Assembly (NCBI GenBank): GCA_020636575.1
Contig: JACJXP010000007.1
Coordinates: 37,600 to 101,599, forward strand
Length of the DNA stretch: 64,000 bases
Reading direction: 5' to 3'
DNA from: Chitinophagales bacterium
GTDB lineage: Bacteria > Bacteroidota > Bacteroidia > Chitinophagales > Chitinophagaceae
The notes below the pieces were generated by a model, which had not been told where the DNA came from, made no database searches, and saw only the letters and a list, made by a program, of their open reading frames with translations. Below, in pieces: positions 42,423 to 52,750 of this stretch. The stretch's first letter is position 1. The number at the start of each line of letters is the position of its first letter. The position numbers and the translations under genes are program-made.

Positions 42423-43461
42423 GCATTATGCTAAGGGAATAGGATTTGCGATCTGTTCGAAGTATATCGGTGTTTCACTGAGGGACTGAAAAGGGCCTGG
42501 GTTATTAATGTGGAAGGATTTATGGATTCTGAGTATCTAACTATTATATTCTTCAGTTTCAGGATGCCTCTGTTTTATATTGCTTCTGGCATTTTTGTAT
42601 CCGGTAGTCTTAAAAAAGAGGTTTTGCAGGTTTCTCCTTCTCAAAAACTAAAAACAATACTTTTTATCCTATTTTCTCTGGGCTTCATTTTTGTATCAGA
42701 TCACTTTACAAATAGACATATTTAGCTAGTTTCATCCTATGTAAATGCAGACCGTACATTAGACTGACTATACCTATCTTTTGTATTCTCCACGCCGGAT
42801 TGACCAGTTCTGGTACCTCTATGCATTATTTAATGTATCAGTATTATATGTTTACAAGTACATTTTAAAAGCAAGGCCAGTCATACAAATACCTAGGACT
42901 TATCATGTACTTCTTTTCAGCCTGGACAGAGCAACAAGGCTGGGATATGGGTTTTATTCATGAAATACTCCATTACTATATATTTTTTGCATTAGGCGAT
43001 TGGCTTGCTTCCTATTTCAAAATGAAAAAGCGCCGAAAATCGGATCCTATAAAGCCGTTGATATTGATAATTTTTTCATTGCTTCGCAATTGTATTTTCT
43101 GTTAATTAATTTAAGCATGATCCGGGCTGAATACCGTTTTATTGAAACATACCAACCCTCAATGTTCTTGCTAATTGCATTAACGGTTTGCACTTTATGC
43201 TGTCAATTTCCTTTCTTATTACAAAACCTAAAACTGCTTCCTGGCTAAGAGTCATAGGGTTTCATTCATTATATATTTATGTCTCACATGTATTTGTAGC
43301 TTCTCACAGTAAGTAATCCTTAACCCATGCAGCGGGTATCAATTATCTTCCTTTACTGTTATTGATCGGAATCGGTTTAAGTGTATTACTCCCTATCCTT
43401 TTTTACCGTTTCTGTATGAAACAGGGGTGGTATTTTGTGTTTTCTTTACAAAAACCGGCTA
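42408..43461 (+). pseudogene. Acyltransferase-3 (OafA-like) pseudogene
   Basis: Pieces of an acyltransferase-3 membrane enzyme appear in order but in different frames and cut by stops: an N-terminal YAKGIGF remnant, then GLKRAWVINVEGFMDSEYL with FFSFRMPLFYIASGIF (about 42495-42600), FWYLYALF (about 42808), LGDW (about 43000), RVIGFHSLYIYVSHVF (about 43245-43295) and PILFYRFCMKQGWYF near the end. At least four frame changes or stops are needed to join them. The intact gene would have O-acylated a glycan. Its 3' end runs into the convergent GMC pseudogene. Confidence 0.85.
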
Positions 43462-45168
43462 TCAAAAAAGTTGTTACAGGTTCCTTTGAGTTCGCTTACA
43501 GCAAAATCACAAGCTCTGGCTGTAAGAGCCATATATGTAATTGAAGGACTTTGGCAGGCAGATGAGGTCATACAACTGCCATCAGTAATAAAAACATTCT
43601 TTACATCATGTAGTTGGTTCCATTTGTTAAGTACTGAGGTTTTCGGGTCATGTCCCATCCGGGCTGTACCCATTTCATGCACACAATCACCGCCAACATT
43701 ATGATAGTCAAATCCTTTAATTTGTTTATACCCTGCAGCAGAAAGCATCTCTTCTGCTGAGGCTTTCATGTCTTTTCTCATTGCTAATTCATTTTGTCCA
43801 AACTCAAACTTAATAGTGGTCAGTGGCAGTCCCCATTTATCCTTTTTCTCTTTTGAAAGAGTAACCCTGTTCTTTTCATTTGGCAAGGTTTCTCCCCAGG
43901 CACTGATCCACATTTTCCAAGGTCCCGGTTTAAGTAATTGTTGCTTAAAATTTTCTCCAACACCTTTAACCTTTGATCCTGTTTCAGCCTAACTTTCCCT
44001 AACGGCTCCGCCCTGGTATACAAACCTCGTTTATAATCCTTTTGCGTGGAAGCCTCATCAATATTTCTGAATCTCGGTATATATATCCCATTAGGGCGCC
44101 GACCAGAATAATACTGATCTTTAAACCCATCATATTCTGCTTCTGCCCCAACCCGAAAATGATGATCCATCAAATTTCTTCCCACTTGTCCTGAACTATT
44201 TCCAAGACCATCAGGGAAAACATCTGAAACAGAATTTAGCAACATAGCAGCAGGTAATTGTTGATGCGTTTAAGAATATGATCCTGGAAAAATATTCTGT
44301 CGTCTGCAGGGTGTCTGCATCAATGATCCTTACACCGGTTGCCATTTTTTTTATTCTTGTCATATAATATCTCAGCTACAACTGAGTTTGGCCGGATAGT
44401 AAGATTACCTGTTGCTGCAGCTGCAGGAATTGTGGCTGAATTACTGCTGAAATAGCCACTGAAAGGGCACCCTCTTTTGCAAAGGTTTCTGTACATACAG
44501 GGGCCTCTATCCTGCAATCCTTTTGTCAGGTTAGCCGTCCGGCCTATTGTGACACACCTTCCTGAAAACTTCTCGAAAACTTTTTCTTTAAACTGTTTTT
44601 CCAGGCAGTTCATCTCCATAGGTGGAAGAAATTCTCCATCCGGCAAATGTGCCAGGCCTTCTGGCTGGCCACTGATACCCGCAAATTGCTCTACATAACT
44701 ATACCAGGGTGCAATGTCCCGATAACGAATAGGCCAATCTACTGCAATGTTTTCTTTGGCATTCGCCTCAAAATCAAGATCACTCCATCTATAGCACTGC
44801 CTGCCCCATATTAATGATCGTCCACCCACCTGGTAACCCCTTATCCAATGGAATGGACTATCCTGTACGTATGGATGTTCTTTATCTTTTACAAAAAACT
44901 GTTTGCTACTTTCGTCATAAGCAGAACTTTGACTTTGAATAGGGTTCTCATCTATATCTGACTGTGTATTTTCAAGCCTGTGCTTAAATTCCCAGGGGGC
45001 TAATCCTGCAGTAGTGTAATCTTTAATATGTTCAACAGCCCTGCCCCGATCCAATAATAAAGTCTTTAGCCCCTTCTCACAAAGCTCTTTGGCGGCCCAT
45101 CCACCGCTTATACCTGATCCCACAACTATTGCATCGTAGATCTGTTCATTTTTCCTTGTATCGCCCAT
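43446..45168 (-). pseudogene. GMC oxidoreductase pseudogene
   Basis: Three fragments in different frames reconstruct one GMC-family FAD oxidoreductase: an N-terminal part (44320-45168: IVVGSGISGGWAAKELCEKG, GGRSLIWGRQCYRWS), a middle part (43820-44245 region: GQVGRNLMDHHF) and a C-terminal part (43446-43913: MWISAWGETLP, GGDCVHEMGTARMGHDP, SACQSPSITYMALTARACD). Frame changes lie near an A8 run at about 44342, at about 44265 and at about 43990. The enzyme would have oxidised a sugar or alcohol with the adjacent subunit-3 protein. The heavy decay of the neighbouring acyltransferase gene makes sequencing error less likely as the only cause. Confidence 0.85.
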
Positions 45169-45200
45169 AAAACAAAATGCAAATCATTAATAAATCTTAT

Positions 45201-45773
45201 TTATTGAGTGGCCCATGCAGCTTTATTATTCAGCGCTATACACCCTTTGTATTGGCCCGGTATATGATCATAACGAAGCGCCTTTGTAGCACCCGGGTTA
45301 GAAGTGCAATAGCCTAATACCGTGTATTTTTTGAGAGTGGTAAAGAAACTTTGCCCTAAAAGATAATCTTTTGCCTTTGAAATGAACCTGTTACTGATTG
45401 TTGCCTTACGTTCAAAATGAAGCAAAGCCGCTTCTTTCTGTGCTGTATTGCATAATTCAAAAGGTTTTCCATATCTATTCATGCAATGAAAGACAAGGTC
45501 ATCTAACCCTTCTATAAAGTTATTCTGTGCCTTACGGCCTGTACATTCTTTTAGCATTAAGGTTACAAAAGCACCCACTTTCGCATCTTTTGCCCCAGGT
45601 GTATCACTGGCAGGTATAATTGCTTCTGCTAATTCATCTACCAGGGGTTGTAAGGAATCCAGTTTTTTAAGTTCAGGTGTTTTAAATAAGCCATAAGTTT
45701 TTACACCTCCCACTATCCCGACCAACCCGCCACTTATTAATGCTATTCTATAAATGGCCTTCTTTCTGTTCAT
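45201..45773 (-). CDS. Gluconate 2-dehydrogenase subunit 3 family protein
   Basis: The 190-residue protein has an N-terminal hydrophobic export signal (IALISGGLVGIVGGVKTYGLF, about 8-28) and the subunit-3 core: LQPLVDELAEAIIPASDTPGA, AKVGAFVTLMLKEC and the C-terminal LGYCTSNPGATKALRYDHIPG. In Bacteroidota this protein is typically encoded just upstream of a GMC oxidoreductase, as here (32-bp gap), and helps form or export the complex. Since the oxidoreductase gene is broken, this gene may have lost its partner, although it is itself intact. Confidence 0.88.
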   Translation of the reverse strand: MNRKKAIYRIALISGGLVGIVGGVKTYGLFKTPELKKLDSLQPLVDELAEAIIPASDTPGAKDAKVGAFVTLMLKECTGRKAQNNFIEGLDDLVFHCMNRYGKPFELCNTAQKEAALLHFERKATISNRFISKAKDYLLGQSFFTTLKKYTVLGYCTSNPGATKALRYDHIPGQYKGCIALNNKAAWATQ

Positions 45774-46102
45774 ATACTATTTTTATAAATATAAGCAGGC
45801 TTTCAGGGTTTTAATAACCGGGTAAGTAATTAATTTCCAATAATCAGTAAAAACGAATGAATAACCGAAATTTTACTCTCAAAATTTTAGTTGCTCGGTA
45901 TTTTAATTTATCTTTAACCCTGTCTATTACAGGCATATGTCTCCAATATTTTAGAAAAGAACCTACCTATCCCACCCTTTAAGTAAAACATTGTTTTCCG
46001 ATACCGGGAAATGCCGCTATTATTTTAAGCAAAATTTGTTTGCTATATCATTTTGACAAACCTTATGCTTTTTAAATTTTATTTATCAATCAATTGTATG
46101 TT
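45774..46102. other. Intergenic stretch of about 330 bp
   Basis: AT-rich divergent region between the subunit-3 gene and a secreted-protein gene. I see no gene, repeat or exact promoter box; it should contain both promoters. Confidence 0.4.
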
Positions 46103-47830
46103 ATGAAATCAAGATTTACATGTTTAATACTTGCCCTTGGCTTTTGCCTATTAAGTACCTTAAGTTATGCCCAAAGTCCTGGTGATTACCAAAGTTTTCA
46201 GTCTGGATTCTGGGGTGATGTGAATGCATGGTCCCGATATGATGGATCAACATGGGTTAATCCTGCGCCCTCTATCCCAACTCAGGCCGATGGAATTATT
46301 ACCATTTTAAATGGTCATACTATTACAATTGGAGCTCCCAGAACTGCAGATCAGATCGTTGTAAATACAGGAGGAACTTTATCTGTTAATACGGGCGGAT
46401 CAAATAATCTAACTCTTAATAATGGTTCTGGAGACGACCTTATTGTTGATGGAACTCTAAATATATCTGGGAATGCACTGGTAGGCTTAGGAACAACTGT
46501 ACTCATTAATGGAATGATGAATGTGGGTACAAATGCTGTAACTATCCAACCTAGTGTTACTGTCAGCCCCTCAGGCACTGCTAATTTTACCGGTAATTCA
46601 ACCAAGACCATAAGTGCTAATTTTAACAATGAAGGAATATTTAACTGGGGTACAGGAGATCCTCTCGGGGGTATTTCACTTGGCTCAGGAGTTACGTTTA
46701 CAAATGATGGCGTTTTAAACGAGCAATATCAATCTAATAGAGGCTTTTTCCCTGTTGCAGGGTGTGCTATCATAAATAATGGTACTATTAATAAGACTAC
46801 CATTTATTCAATGACAAGTAATAATACCTTTACAAATAACGGTACAATCAATGTAGCCATAGGAACTTTTAACGCAAACGGAACGTTTACCAATAGCTCA
46901 ACTGGAATCTTTTCTGGGTCTGGAACAATTGCTGCTAGTGGTACTTTTGTAAATGATGGACAAGTTAGCCCAGGAAACTCTCCTGGTATCCTTACAGCAA
47001 ATCCCGCTACTATTCAGGCCACAACTGCCAATGTCGTTCTCGAAATTTTAGACGGCTCTGGAGCTGGTACCGGGCATGATCAGCTTGCTTTAACTGGTAA
47101 TACAAACTTAGATGGAGTTACTTTAACTGTTACAGAAATAGCTCCCGGAAATACAGCTCCGCTTCAAACTTATACTGTTATGACTACTACAGGTACGTTT
47201 AGTGGAACGCCTACGATTGTTAAAACAGATAACTATACAGTTACTGTTAATGCCAACACTATTGTTGCTGAAAAAATCGCCCTTTTCCCATTGCCTGTTG
47301 TTTGGGGTAACTTTACTGCGTTAGCCAGAAATAATAATAGTGTACAGTTAAACTGGTCAACTTTGCAGGAGACTAATATTTCTCATTTTGTTGTGGAATA
47401 CTCTAGCGATGGTTCTAATTATACAGCAATTGGAAATGTGAGCGCAAGAGGTACTACAACTGATATTTCCAACTATAGCTTTTTTCATAATACTCCAGAT
47501 ATACAAAAAACAAACCTTTATAGAATCAGGCAGATTGACTTTGATGGAAAATCTTCTATCTCTGAGATCAGACCAGTTAAGTTCAATAAAGGTTTGGTGG
47601 TTCCGGTACTGGCAACCCCCAACCCGGTTCATGACAGGCTCCAGCTTTCTATTCAAGCTGAGGGTATCCGCATTATGCTTGTAGATATGAGTGGGCGGAC
47701 AATTGAGAGATCTGCATTCCAGCCCGGAAGTCATGAGATCAATATGAGTAGTTTGGCACCAGGTGTTTATCAACTGGTTATTTTCCAAGATGGTAAAAAA
47801 ATGGAAACACAAAAGATAGTTAAACAATAA
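46103..47830 (+). CDS. Secreted beta-helix-like protein with T9SS sorting domain
   Basis: The 575-residue protein has a signal peptide (MKSRFTCLILALGFCLLSTLSYAQ) and a region rich in Gly/Asn/Thr repeats typical of parallel beta-helix or G8-like surface proteins (FWGDVNAWSRYDGSTW, VNTGGTLSVNTGG, FTNNGTINVAIG). A fibronectin-like segment follows (NNSVQLNWSTLQETNISHF), then a type IX C-terminal sorting domain (ATPNPVHDRLQLSIQ to GVYQLVIFQDGKK). It would be exported by the type IX system and attached to the surface. The start is ATG 46103; TTG 46094 is less likely. A strong terminator follows. The ligand is unknown. Confidence 0.85.
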   Translation: MKSRFTCLILALGFCLLSTLSYAQSPGDYQSFQSGFWGDVNAWSRYDGSTWVNPAPSIPTQADGIITILNGHTITIGAPRTADQIVVNTGGTLSVNTGGSNNLTLNNGSGDDLIVDGTLNISGNALVGLGTTVLINGMMNVGTNAVTIQPSVTVSPSGTANFTGNSTKTISANFNNEGIFNWGTGDPLGGISLGSGVTFTNDGVLNEQYQSNRGFFPVAGCAIINNGTINKTTIYSMTSNNTFTNNGTINVAIGTFNANGTFTNSSTGIFSGSGTIAASGTFVNDGQVSPGNSPGILTANPATIQATTANVVLEILDGSGAGTGHDQLALTGNTNLDGVTLTVTEIAPGNTAPLQTYTVMTTTGTFSGTPTIVKTDNYTVTVNANTIVAEKIALFPLPVVWGNFTALARNNNSVQLNWSTLQETNISHFVVEYSSDGSNYTAIGNVSARGTTTDISNYSFFHNTPDIQKTNLYRIRQIDFDGKSSISEIRPVKFNKGLVVPVLATPNPVHDRLQLSIQAEGIRIMLVDMSGRTIERSAFQPGSHEINMSSLAPGVYQLVIFQDGKKMETQKIVKQ

Positions 47831-47850
47831 ATAAGAATATACTTACATAA

Positions 47851-47879
47851 AAAAGCCTGAACTTATTGTTCAGGCTTTT
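47851..47879. terminator. Bidirectional terminator between convergent secreted-protein genes
   Basis: AAAAGCCTGAAC-TTATT-GTTCAGGCTTTT is a perfect 12-bp stem with T tracts in both directions. It serves both genes. Confidence 0.92.
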
Positions 47880-47905
47880 TTATGTGCCTTATAAATAAGG
47901 CCCAT

Positions 47906-50900
47906 TTATTGTTTTACAAATTTGAGAGTAATATTGGTATTGATATCGGTTCCCAACCTTACAAAGTAAGTACCCTTGGGAAAACGACTGACATCCACGG
48001 GAACTGTAACCACCTGCTGGCTTCTCATCACTTCTGTATAATAGACACTGTTACCGGCCGCATTCACTATCTGTATCCTTGTCTTATTGTTATTTGTGAT
48101 GGCATCAATTACAATATTAATATCCGATACCGCAGGATTTGGATAAATCCTTGCCGTTGATTGAGTTCTTGGATCAGGAAGCACAGTTACTGTTACTGTA
48201 TCTCTTCCAATTCCCCCTCTGTCATCCGTTACGGCTAGTTCAAACTCATACTCACCTTCAACCAGGTCTGCAAAAGTTGTTTGAATTGTATTCGGAGATG
48301 TAATACTATACTGCACAGGACCACTGATCTTTGACCAATGATAACTCATCACAGCACCATCCAAGTCTGTTCCCTGCCCAGTAATTGTAATAGAATTACT
48401 CGGTAATACAATTGTGCTATCTATACCAGCATTGGCAACGGGCAATATATTGGCTGGTTGTGCATTCACTGTTATTTGTACACTTGCAACACCGGTAGCT
48501 CCCTGATTGTCCATCACTGTCAATCTGAATGTATATACTCCTTGAACCAGATTGTTTACCAGAGTCTGTGCCTGATCAGCATTTGTAATGCTATATTGCG
48601 TTGGACCTGTCAGTTTCGTCCATTGATATGATACTATCGTTCCATCAGGATCTGTACCACTACCATTTAATGTAACCGTATTTGCCGGAAGCGTTATTGT
48701 TTGATTGCTTCCTGCATTTGCAGTAGGAGCCTGATTTGTAGGTGGCGGTGCTGCATTTACAGTTATCTGCACTGTGTCACTTCCTGTAGCTCCCTGGTTA
48801 TCTGTAACAGTAAATTCAAATGTATAGACACCTTCCACAAGGCTATTAATTACAGTACTTGCCTGATCAGCACTTACTATTACAAACTGAGAAGGTCCGG
48901 TTAATTTACCCCATTGATAGGAAACAATGGTGCCATCAGGATCTGTACCACTACCACTGACCGTTACACTGTTGGTTGGTAAAGTAATGGATTGATCATT
49001 TCCTGCATTAGCTGTAGGCGTCTGGTTGCCCGGAGGCAGTGCTGCATTTACTGTAACCTGAACAGTATCTGTATCAGTAGCCCCTCTATTATCAGTTACA
49101 GTAAGCTCAAATATGTAAACACCTTCTACCAGGTTATTTACTACAGTTTGAGGGTTTGCCGGAGAAATAACGACAAATTGAGCCGGTCCGGAAAGTTTTG
49201 CCCATTGATAGGCAACAATAGTACCATCAGGGTCCGTACCGCTACCGTTCAGTGTCGTACTATTGGTAGGCAACGTAATATTCCGGTCTGACCCTGCATT
49301 TGAAACAGGTGGTGCGTTTACAATAACCTGAACAGTATCAGAACCCGTTGCTCCCTGGTTGTCTGTTACTGTTAGTCTGAATGTATATATTCCCTGAACA
49401 AGATTATTAATGATTGTTTGCGCTTGTGCAGGACTTACGATTGTATATTGAGAGGGACCCGTCAGTTTTGTCCATTGATATGACGCAATTGTCCCATCCG
49501 GATCAGTGCCACTTCCATTTATTGTAACTGTATTTACCGGTAAGGTAATTAGTTTATCGGGGCCGGCATTTGCTGTTGGCGCCTGGTTAGATGGTGGTGC
49601 AGCATTAACAGTTACTTGTACCGTATCAACTCCGGTAGCGCCCAGGTTATCGGTTACGGTAAGTTCAAATGTATAAATACCTTGCACAAGGTTATTTACA
49701 ACTGTTTGTCCCTGCGTGGCATTCACAATTGTAAACTGTGCAGGACCAGTCAGCTTCGCCCATTGATATGAAGAAATTATGCCGTCTGGATCAGTACCGC
49801 TTCCATTTAGTGTAACTGTATTTGTAGGTAAAGTAATTGTTTGATCAGCCCCAGCATTTGCTGTCGGAGACTGGTTTGGTGGTACATTAACGTTTATAGT
49901 TACAGTGGCACTATCCAAAAACCATCCATTATCTTCTACCAGCAATTGAAAAACGTAAGATCCATCCGTTAAACCCCTGACCGTCGGAGTTCTGCTGGCC
50001 GGCAGATCGATCACTGAATTTGAAGGTCCTGCTATCTGTTTCCATTCATACCGGCTTATATATACATTATCAGAACTACCTGTTGCATCAAGGGTAGTGG
50101 AATAAGTTGTGATATTTTGATCAGGCCCAGCATTTGCAACCGGCGCTGTATTTGACGGAATTGAATAACTATTACATGGCGAACCTGTTGCAGAAATTTT
50201 TACACAATAATCTGATGTCTGAATATAACTTGTGGGAATATTAAAAGGATCAACAGGTGTTGGATAAGCAATATCCCATGAGTTTCCGTAAGTGGCTGTA
50301 ATACTCGAACTTGCTGACCTTAATTTATTTGCTAGAACAGATGCTTTCCCACGTCCCCAGCAATAGAGAGAGTCATTTACATCTCTCGCATAAGTATGGT
50401 AAGTATAAGTACTTCCTCCGAAAACAGTATCAAACTTTACACCAGGTGCAATTTGAATGGGCAAAACTACATCAAGGTTATTTCTGTCAAATGGATTGCC
50501 TCCTTCAATAGTAAATACTATCCTTTGCCCGTTACCTACTGTTCCCTGGCCATTATCGCCCCAACCCCATAATGTGCTATCAATAAGAATAGCATGGGCA
50601 ACTGCTGAATTAGTTACTATACTTTTTATGGGTTGTGGTAGCCCATTCATTATATTAGTTAATGGGGTAGGTGTTGAGACAGGTAATCCATTTGCATAGC
50701 CCAATCTTTCACCATATGCCCCCCAGCCATACAGTACATTTGAATTATTTAAAGCAAAATTCCAACCTAATCCACCAGCAATTTGACGAATATTCGAAAG
50801 ACCTGTTAGTTGATGGGGATACCATTTTTCAGCTGTTGTGCCTGAATACCCAAGGTTGTTAGATGAAGCACCTTCGCCCCAAACCCAAACTGTACCATCA

Positions 50901-52750
50901 GTACATAAGGCAATAGCAAACTGTCCGGCAATAATTTGTTGTACTTGTCTTCCACCAGGTATCTCTATCTGTACTGGTCTTGATTTATCTGCACCTGCTG
51001 TAGCATCCCCCCTCATGCCAAATATCATTCGTCCCCATCCCCAAAGTGTCCCATCATTTTTTATTGCATAAAATCCATTATAACCTTCACTTACATTTTT
51101 AACAAAGTATGCTACTACTGTTCTTACATTATTAAAGGCATTTCCCGCACTATCTATTGTAATTTTTGAAGGGATGTAAATAGGTTGATTATTATTGCCT
51201 ATTCCATGTTGGTACTGGTCATTATCACCCGTTATCCAAACATAACCAGCCGTATCAATAGCAGCCGCACCATGTAAGCCACCGGCACACATTTTAAACT
51301 TCAAGTCCGACGGTGTAACATTTACCCTATAAGCTATTCCTGGAGTACCTGTGTTATTTGTCCCAATATTACCAATATTTCCCAATCCCCATAAATGACC
51401 GTCTGCGTCAATGAAGAGATTTTGGTATTCACCGGGTCCAGCTATTTTTTTACCAGAAGGTGAAGGATTACTTGTTTGTACAGGATTTACAGTAACAGTA
51501 ACAGTATCACTACCTGTTGCTCCCTGGTTATCTATAATTGTCAGCTTAAACTCATACACTCCCTCTACTAAGTTATTTACTATTGTCTGGGCTAATACAG
51601 GAGTAACAATTGTAAATTGTGAAGGGCCAGTTAGCTTAGACCACTGATAAGATACAATTGTTCCGTCAGGGTCTGTTCCACTTCCATTTAATGTAACCGT
51701 ATTTACAGGCAAAGTAATAGTTTGATCAACTCCTGCATTTGCAACCGGAGTTGCATTATTTGTTCCTGTTCCAACTAAAGTTGTATCACCCTGTCTTAAC
51801 ATCCATTCAAAAACATTCCAGCCATTCTGGTAGGTTCCCATTGAGTTATTATGGATAGTGTTCCATACTATATTGGTTCCCAAATCATTTTGTAAACATT
51901 TCCAGTTTCTCCGATTCGGATCATACATTGTATTCCAGCAACAATGAGCCCCACCTCCTATGTTTTCAAAAGCAAAATAACCTGCGCCCGGGACACTATC
52001 ATTAATATTATCTCTCGGTTGCCAAACATTTCTTGTGTCTGCAGTTCCTTCAAGGCCAAAGAAGGTACCTCCGTATTTGGAGGCCCAATGTCCAAAAGCA
52101 CTATATCCTGTTGCATCATATGGTATGGCACTGCCCATTGTACCTGAAGTAGCGCCTTGGCCCGCTCCTTGTAACAAGACTAGAGAAGTAACCATTCTCA
52201 TACCTTCTTCACCACCATTTGTTAATTGCCCATTTATTAATCCAGCCCAGGTAAATGCTCCCATTGAAAGACCTGCTAAATGAACTGAATTGCTCTTGAT
52301 ATGATAAGTACTTAATAAAAACTGAAGCATTGAAATGGTCCTATTGACCCTTGGGTTCGCAACAGAAGATATAACAGTTATTAGTATTGGATAATGGGTA
52401 CCGTTTCCGGTTACGATGCTTCCATCCCATCCATTGTTTAACCAGAAATGCGGTCCGTATTTAGTAAGATTTGAATAATTGGTACCCACTTCACCTACAC
52501 CCGGCATCGTTATTAATGCGGGACGAGATGCAGTATCCGGATGATTTGGGGTAAACATATTTACAGGTCTGCTTATGCGGGCTATCCATGTTTGACCACC
52601 AGCCGAAAAAGTAGTATCATAAGTAGTGAAATTATGTGTCTCACTTTGGCAATATGAGGGAACAATAGATAATAAAAAAAATACAAGTGTGCAAAAAGAA
52701 ACAAATAATGCCCGTAAATAATAAGAAAGGGGTAGAATTTTAGTTTTCAT
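47906..52750 (-). CDS. Giant secreted esterase-RCC1-PKD protein with T9SS sorting domain
   Basis: The 1614-residue protein has: a signal peptide (1-34); an alpha/beta-hydrolase esterase-like domain (about 36-330) with Ser162 in AGLSMGA, a candidate Asp238 and His269 in GGGAHCCWN; one PKD domain (about 333-422); a seven-bladed RCC1-like propeller (about 436-810; blades marked by LWGLG, VWITGDN, LWGWG, VWVWGEG, LYGWG, LWGWGDNG, LYCWG); seven PKD domains in tandem (about 866-1523); and a type IX sorting domain (from about 1533, IYPNPAVSDINIVID). The PKD units are about 96 residues and very similar to each other. I infer a surface enzyme or adhesin acting on an ester-bearing polymer. I do not recall this exact domain order as described. 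Confidence 0.88.
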   Translation of the reverse strand: MKTKILPLSYYLRALFVSFCTLVFFLLSIVPSYCQSETHNFTTYDTTFSAGGQTWIARISRPVNMFTPNHPDTASRPALITMPGVGEVGTNYSNLTKYGPHFWLNNGWDGSIVTGNGTHYPILITVISSVANPRVNRTISMLQFLLSTYHIKSNSVHLAGLSMGAFTWAGLINGQLTNGGEEGMRMVTSLVLLQGAGQGATSGTMGSAIPYDATGYSAFGHWASKYGGTFFGLEGTADTRNVWQPRDNINDSVPGAGYFAFENIGGGAHCCWNTMYDPNRRNWKCLQNDLGTNIVWNTIHNNSMGTYQNGWNVFEWMLRQGDTTLVGTGTNNATPVANAGVDQTITLPVNTVTLNGSGTDPDGTIVSYQWSKLTGPSQFTIVTPVLAQTIVNNLVEGVYEFKLTIIDNQGATGSDTVTVTVNPVQTSNPSPSGKKIAGPGEYQNLFIDADGHLWGLGNIGNIGTNNTGTPGIAYRVNVTPSDLKFKMCAGGLHGAAAIDTAGYVWITGDNDQYQHGIGNNNQPIYIPSKITIDSAGNAFNNVRTVVAYFVKNVSEGYNGFYAIKNDGTLWGWGRMIFGMRGDATAGADKSRPVQIEIPGGRQVQQIIAGQFAIALCTDGTVWVWGEGASSNNLGYSGTTAEKWYPHQLTGLSNIRQIAGGLGWNFALNNSNVLYGWGAYGERLGYANGLPVSTPTPLTNIMNGLPQPIKSIVTNSAVAHAILIDSTLWGWGDNGQGTVGNGQRIVFTIEGGNPFDRNNLDVVLPIQIAPGVKFDTVFGGSTYTYHTYARDVNDSLYCWGRGKASVLANKLRSASSSITATYGNSWDIAYPTPVDPFNIPTSYIQTSDYCVKISATGSPCNSYSIPSNTAPVANAGPDQNITTYSTTLDATGSSDNVYISRYEWKQIAGPSNSVIDLPASRTPTVRGLTDGSYVFQLLVEDNGWFLDSATVTINVNVPPNQSPTANAGADQTITLPTNTVTLNGSGTDPDGIISSYQWAKLTGPAQFTIVNATQGQTVVNNLVQGIYTFELTVTDNLGATGVDTVQVTVNAAPPSNQAPTANAGPDKLITLPVNTVTINGSGTDPDGTIASYQWTKLTGPSQYTIVSPAQAQTIINNLVQGIYTFRLTVTDNQGATGSDTVQVIVNAPPVSNAGSDRNITLPTNSTTLNGSGTDPDGTIVAYQWAKLSGPAQFVVISPANPQTVVNNLVEGVYIFELTVTDNRGATDTDTVQVTVNAALPPGNQTPTANAGNDQSITLPTNSVTVSGSGTDPDGTIVSYQWGKLTGPSQFVIVSADQASTVINSLVEGVYTFEFTVTDNQGATGSDTVQITVNAAPPPTNQAPTANAGSNQTITLPANTVTLNGSGTDPDGTIVSYQWTKLTGPTQYSITNADQAQTLVNNLVQGVYTFRLTVMDNQGATGVASVQITVNAQPANILPVANAGIDSTIVLPSNSITITGQGTDLDGAVMSYHWSKISGPVQYSITSPNTIQTTFADLVEGEYEFELAVTDDRGGIGRDTVTVTVLPDPRTQSTARIYPNPAVSDINIVIDAITNNNKTRIQIVNAAGNSVYYTEVMRSQQVVTVPVDVSRFPKGTYFVRLGTDINTNITLKFVKQ
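48180..50160 (-). repeat. Tandem array of seven PKD-domain repeats (period about 290 bp)
   Basis: Seven coding repeats of roughly 290 bp, each with a variant of NAGxDQTITLP, GSGTDPDG, SYQWxKLTGP and VxDNQGATG. A further single copy lies at about 51490-51757 beyond the RCC1 propeller. The high similarity at DNA level makes copy number prone to change by recombination and to assembly error. Confidence 0.85.

Noticed and set aside
44330..44350. Programmed frameshift at the A8 run in the GMC oxidoreductase gene
   Set aside because: At least two more frame changes follow, so one programmed slip would not restore the protein.
48180..50160. Regular repeats that could be taken for a CRISPR or satellite array
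   Set aside because: The period of about 290 bp and a conserved reading frame show that they encode PKD domains.
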